Positions 54,401-60,400 of a stretch of DNA of 64,000 nucleotides are shown here, one piece after another. The stretch is from Paratinospora sagittata. Its lineage: Eukaryota; Streptophyta; Magnoliopsida; Ranunculales; Menispermaceae. Position numbers and translations under genes: made by a program. The first letter of the stretch is position 1; the number at the start of each line of letters is the position of its first letter. The stretch lies in the NCBI GenBank assembly GCA_035771175.1, contig CM069604.1, positions 19,159,115-19,223,114 on the forward strand, given 5' to 3'. Below the pieces are notes generated by a model. It was not told the origin of the DNA. It made no database searches and saw nothing but the letters and a program-made list of their open reading frames with translations.

Positions 54401-57400
54401 GCGGGAGTCGAACTCGTGACCTCGTTTCATGAGACGAGAGCCCCGAGCCACTCAGCCAACCAAGCGTTGGTTAATATTATTTATTATATTTGTACTATTG
54501 AATTCCTTATCGCTACCTACATTTATTTTTATTATTTATTCATGTTTGAACCCTCTTGTTGTAGTGCCAATCAAACAAACTACTTGCCAAGTGATATTGT
54601 GTTACTTTATCTATGCTGGGAAATTCTAGGCTATGTTGTTCATGTTGTCCATCTTATCACCAAAAAGTCTTAGCATATTACATTGTCACAACATTATCTC
54701 TATACCTTGTGCAGATATTAAGAACCAAGCTTCTTTAAGTTATCTTTATTTGAGCTATGTGTTAGGAATTCCATAAAAAAAAAATTTAAGTTTTTTTCTT
54801 ATTTGTGTGAAAGTCTATGTTACATTAGTTAACACCTATATTCTATTCAATTGTATTTAATAGGTATCTGGGGATCCTAGGGTATTCCTTCTTGAAATTG
54901 GAACTGAAGAGATGCCACCTCATGATGTAATTGAGGCAAGCCAACAAGTAAGTCTTTTTTATATAGATTGGAAGAATGTTGTATTCTCGACATGCTTTTT
55001 TAGCTAGTACCGCACGATTTATTTCTTGGTGAAATGTGTCCCAAATTATGCACATTGTTTTGTGTGTGACAACTTTATTGGTTATTGTAAGCTTGACATG
55101 TTTTTTAACTAGTACTGCACGATTTATTTCTTGGAATGTGTCCCAAATTACGCACATTCTTCTGTGTGTGACACCTTTTATGGTTGCGGAATGCTTGTTG
55201 CATAGCTTGAAAGTGAATTGAAGAAACCTTTGTTTGCTAAATGAAAACTGTTGTTGTTGCAGCTAAGAGATTTGATTGTACAGTTGCTAAAAAAGAAAAG
55301 GTTGAGACATGGAGAAGTATTTGCATGGGGTACCCCTCGCAGATTGGCGGTATATATTATAATGCATATCTTTATTTCCCTACTTATAATGTTCTTTCAA
55401 CATTTTTCTTATACTTCTCTATACAAGAATGTCAAAGCTGCATCCAAATTTTAGGATCTTGTACTTTTCATTTCATTCATAAATCTTTTAAGGAATTTGT
55501 AGAAATTAACTAGTTAGTGCTATGTATGTATGTATGTATGCATGTGTGACATGCTCTAATAAGTCGATTTTATGAGCATTCCATATATTCAACAACTTAT
55601 CTGTAAAAGAGCGTAGGTACGAGGTTCTCACCGTTACAAAGTCTTAGGAACGGGTGATGTACACAACCTTACCTCTGTTTTGGAGATGCTGTTTCCATAT
55701 TTGAATCTGTGACCTTTATGTCACAATGGAGTAACCTCAGCTGTTACTCCAAGACCTATCCTTTGTTCAACAACTTATCTATGATGCACTATTTATTTAT
55801 CTTTCAAATAGGCAATCATTTCTTGCTAATTTTTTACTTGGATTCATGATGCCTGATTGAAAAATACATCTCAAGAGAGTTTCTAACGCTTTGAACTTGT
55901 TGCTACAAAAAATTAAATTTATTATATGGTTAAAAGTTAGAGTGCATTTATAGCATATTCTAATTTATACTGTCCATTTGCATGCGAGTGAAAAGGTTAA
56001 TGGTGGCAACTTATAAAATTATAATTAGAGTTTCAACACCTTGGTATCACTATCAAAGAAACTAGAAAGAGAAACTATAAGAAGAAAATAGATGAGAGAA
56101 AAGGTGCTATGAACAATATTGTGAAAAGTACCACCATTGCATTCTGTTGTTGTATAGTTATCATAAAATGTAAAAGGTTCAAAATAATCCTATATGTCTA
56201 AATATAATCACCATTTACCTAAATACACTTGAAATGTAAATATAAATTATTCTAAGCTATTTCTAACACTCCCTCTCAAGCAAGAGCATTTAAAACATAC
56301 CCAACTTGGAGCAAAAATTTGAAAAGGAACTACGGGTCAATGTTTTAATTAGAGTATCACTCGGTTGATCTTTAGAATGAACATATGGTGTATCAATTTG
56401 CCTCAACATAAGTAAATCACGAATGAAGTGACAATCAACCTCAATATATTTTGTCCATTCATGAAACATAGGATTCTTAGATATGAATATGATAGTTGAT
56501 TGTTGCAATACATCTTCCATAAGAGAAGAAATAGGAGCAACCATCTCATGTAAAGGAGAAGGAACTCATAATATCTAAGTAGCAGTTATATCCATCATAA
56601 CTCTTTATTCAACTTGAACTCTTGAATGAGCAACTATCATTTATTTCTTACTTATCCACGTTACTAAATTAACACCAACAAAGTTGCAGTAACCAGGTGC
56701 GGAAGATTTGTTGGTGCATTACCAGTCCAATCAACTTAAAAAAATTGGGAACAATTATGTAGGTGATGAACAATATATCAATTGTTAACCTGAAGCCCCT
56801 TTGAGATATCATAAAATTTAACTAACAACATCCTAATGAGGCTGGTGGGGTGCATTCATGTATTGGTTTACGGGCCCAACAACATAATTAATGTTTAGAT
56901 GGGTTGCTACAAAATAAATCAGTTTGCCCACTAAGCACTTAGAACGACCTGAATCATCAAGCACTTCTGCTTAATAAGCATCTAGATTGACAATAGGATC
57001 CATCGGTGTACCAATAGAGTGTGAACCTACCAAGCCAGTCTCAGAAAATAAATCCATGACATACTTTCTTTGAGATGAAATGATGCATTGCTTAGATCGA
57101 ACAACTTCAATCCCAAGAAAGTAGCAAACAAGACCTAAATCCTTGGTTTACAAGTGCTTAGCAAGGTGAGTTTTCTAGCTAGAAATACCTTTAGAATTAC
57201 TACTTGAGATGATAATGTCATTGACATAGACAATAAGAATGATAACCCCGACAAAAGGATGTTAAACAAACACTGAGTGGTCAGAAGAAGAACGTTAGAA
57301 CCTGTAATGGAGCACTATATTATATAATTTATCAAAGAAACTGATGATAGTTATAACCCATAAATATAGCCTTCTATAAACAAAAAAAAACTATATATTC

Positions 57401-60400
57401 TTGACCTAAAACAACATAAGGTGGTGGTCCATGTAGAGCAGTACATTTTGGTAAATTGTAATATAGGATGTGTTTGTAGGGGGGAGAAAGCGTCTTGAAA
57501 CTGTAGTGGATTGCCGGGACCCAACCCAACATAAGTGGAACTCTGATAAGCATAAATTGATTCACTACTAAATCACATATTCCACCTGTACATTTGCAAT
57601 AAATGAGAATTCACAACAACCACATCTCATTCTAGGTTCATAATTATATAATACATTAGTTGGTGATAATATATTACATAACTAAGTATTTATATTCCAA
57701 TCACTTTCCAAGTGTTCCCTTGTTCATACATTTGTAACAACAACTAGGAAACTTTTGGACTCTTTAAGCTGCCACATTTCCCTTATCAAGACTTGAAAAA
57801 AAAAAAATGGAAAGTAATGAGCTAAAATGCCTAGTGAATTAATCCTTATATTTGTCATCGCATATGCATTTATAAGGAAAATATACATAATTAGTTCATG
57901 CTGTGTGTTGCGGAGAAACAAAGAACGAAAGAGAGAGAGAGAGAAGGGTATCGCGCGAGAGAAAGAAGAAAGAATGAGAAGAGAGAGAAAACGCAGCAGG
58001 AGAAGAAAGAAGAGAGAGTTACTGCGGTGCACAGTGGAAGGAAGAGTCAACAGCGGCGGATGCAACAGAATGGGTCGGGAGACACAGCAGCAAGACAACA
58101 TCAGCAAGTGCAACAGCCAAAGATGCAACAACAGTAGCAAACACAACAACAACAGTAGCAGCGACGACGGTATCAACGAAGAAGATGATGACGGTGCGTT
58201 TAATGATCTATCGACGACGGTGGGCTTTTCAAAGAAGACGACGCACCAAGATAGGTTTCGCGACGACGATAATGACGATCAAGGGTAGTGCTTCTCTAAC
58301 GGTGATGAAGGCCAAATAGAATGATTTCGACGATGAAGGCCGAAAAATTTCCAGTTGTACGAGCCTAAATCTCTGATACCATGTTGTAAAAACACAAATA
58401 AAAACACAAAAATATAACGTGGTTCGGCTTTATGGCCTACGTCCACGGGAGAAGAGGAGGGAATAATTCTTATTCGTAGTGTCTCATTGGAGGAACACCG
58501 TATGAATAGACATACAGGGCTACACACACATATAGTAAGGATTACAAATTTATTAACTGCTAAATATGACAACCACTAAAATTATCATCTTTTATGGGAA
58601 GGAAACAAATCCCATAACCCAGTGCAACATGATTGAACCAAGCATATTGAAATTGATAGGCACTTTATTAAGGAGAAGCTTGATAGTGGGCTGATCTGTA
58701 CTCCATATGTGTCTACTCATCATCAGCTAGCAGATGTACTCACTAAAGGTTTGAGCAGTGCTACATTTCAAACAAATGTGTCCAAGCTAGGAATGGTAAA
58801 CTTTTATTCACCAGTTTGAGGGGGAGTGTCGCGGAGAAAGAAAGAGATTTATGAGATTTGTTTCCTTTATAGAAAAGATGATAATTTTAGTGGTGGTCAT
58901 ATTTAGCAGTTACTAAATTGTAATCCTTACTATATGTGTGCGTAGCCCTATATGTCTATTTATATGGTGTTCCTCTAGTGAGACACTACAAATAAGAATT
59001 ATTTCCTCCTCTTCTCCCATGGACGTAGGCCATAGAGCCGAATCACGTTATATTTCTGTGTTTTTATTTGTGTTTTTACAACACTGTGTATGATGCTCAT
59101 AATAGAATAATAGCAATGCATCAAAGTAAGACATTTATCAAGATCTTACAATGTTTTACAGACAATCCATTCCATTTCCCTTAATCTCCATGATAATTCA
59201 ACTTAAGAACTACCTTGCCGACCAATTCTTGTGAGTCTATTCCCCCTACAGGATAATGCACCAGCTTGAACTATTTTTATAGGTGGTCAATACAACAAGC
59301 CTTTCTCACAAGATGCACTAGCCTGTATTACCAAGTCATTGTTGGCCCAAGTGTTTTTAGCAAATAGCTATATAGATATACTTATAGTGAAACACTAATC
59401 CTTCTTGAATCTGAAAGTATGAAAATTATGCTTAGTATTGGATGGATTGAAGGATTCTCGTGACGAAATCAAGTAAGAAATCACAATGGATTTGAAAGGT
59501 TTTCAAATCATAGGAATTGTTTTCACGCAGTAACACTGGATTTGAAAGGATTAGCTCTTTGTTTTCAAATCACAAAGTTTTCACACAAGTTTTCAAAAAT
59601 TGCAAGAATTACTGTTCCATTGGCTCTAGAGGGTCATTATATAGTTCTTTAGTGGTGGCTAAGCCGTTAGTGACAGAATCTAAACGTTTTACGCATAATC
59701 TCTGTACAATAATGTCCCAAGATCCTCATTTTTTATGGTGCTCCATGCCAATCCACTGGACATGGGGAGTTTGTGTTTTCAAACTCGTTTCACCCCATGT
59801 CGTCCAAGCACTGCTCATTGAAAAAATATTTCTCATAGACTAGAGCACGATGGCTTAAAGGGATGGTGCTTCAACATTATTCTAATATAAGTGACTAGGA
59901 TTGGGGTTGAAGAAGAAACTTCATAAAAAAGCTATCAAGCGAAGGTATATTATGCAAAATCATGGATATAATAACCGAAATCATAGATAGGTAAAAAGCA
60001 AAGCATACATAATGGGGGTGTTGTAGAAGTGCTTATGTTAAGGTAGATAAGTGAAAGAACTAGAAATGATATAATACGAATTGAGGAATGAGCTATTTGC
60101 AAGGGCCTACAACTAGAGCCAAATTGTAGATAAACGAAGAAAAATGGGTGAGATAATTTGACCACATGAGATAAAGATCAAGGATTAAATTAGCAAGATG
60201 GACTATGGTGGTGCCGGTTAAAGGTACTAAAATGGGGAAGGGAAAGTGAAAATTTAGTTATGGTGTGGCACCAATGAAAGACATTAATGCTGTCAACCTA
60301 AGGAAAAATATCATGGTAGACGGGTTACATGATAAAATAAATTTAAGTAGCCAATGCGTCACAATTGGGATAAGGCCATTTCTTGTTGTTATAGATGTTG

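Noticed and set aside
7128..55765. A/B-box-bearing segments as tRNA genes
   Set aside because: They lack a foldable cloverleaf, have poly(A) tails and target duplications, and are SINEs.
57827..58288. 153-codon charged + frame
   Set aside because: It lies in the copia leader, is low-complexity (GA and CAACAG rich) and is antisense to that element.
56030..58629. One single copia element covering both LTR pieces
   Set aside because: The LTR starting at 56268 (TGTTAGAAATAGC) and the LTR at 58382-58629 have different sequences, so these are separate families.
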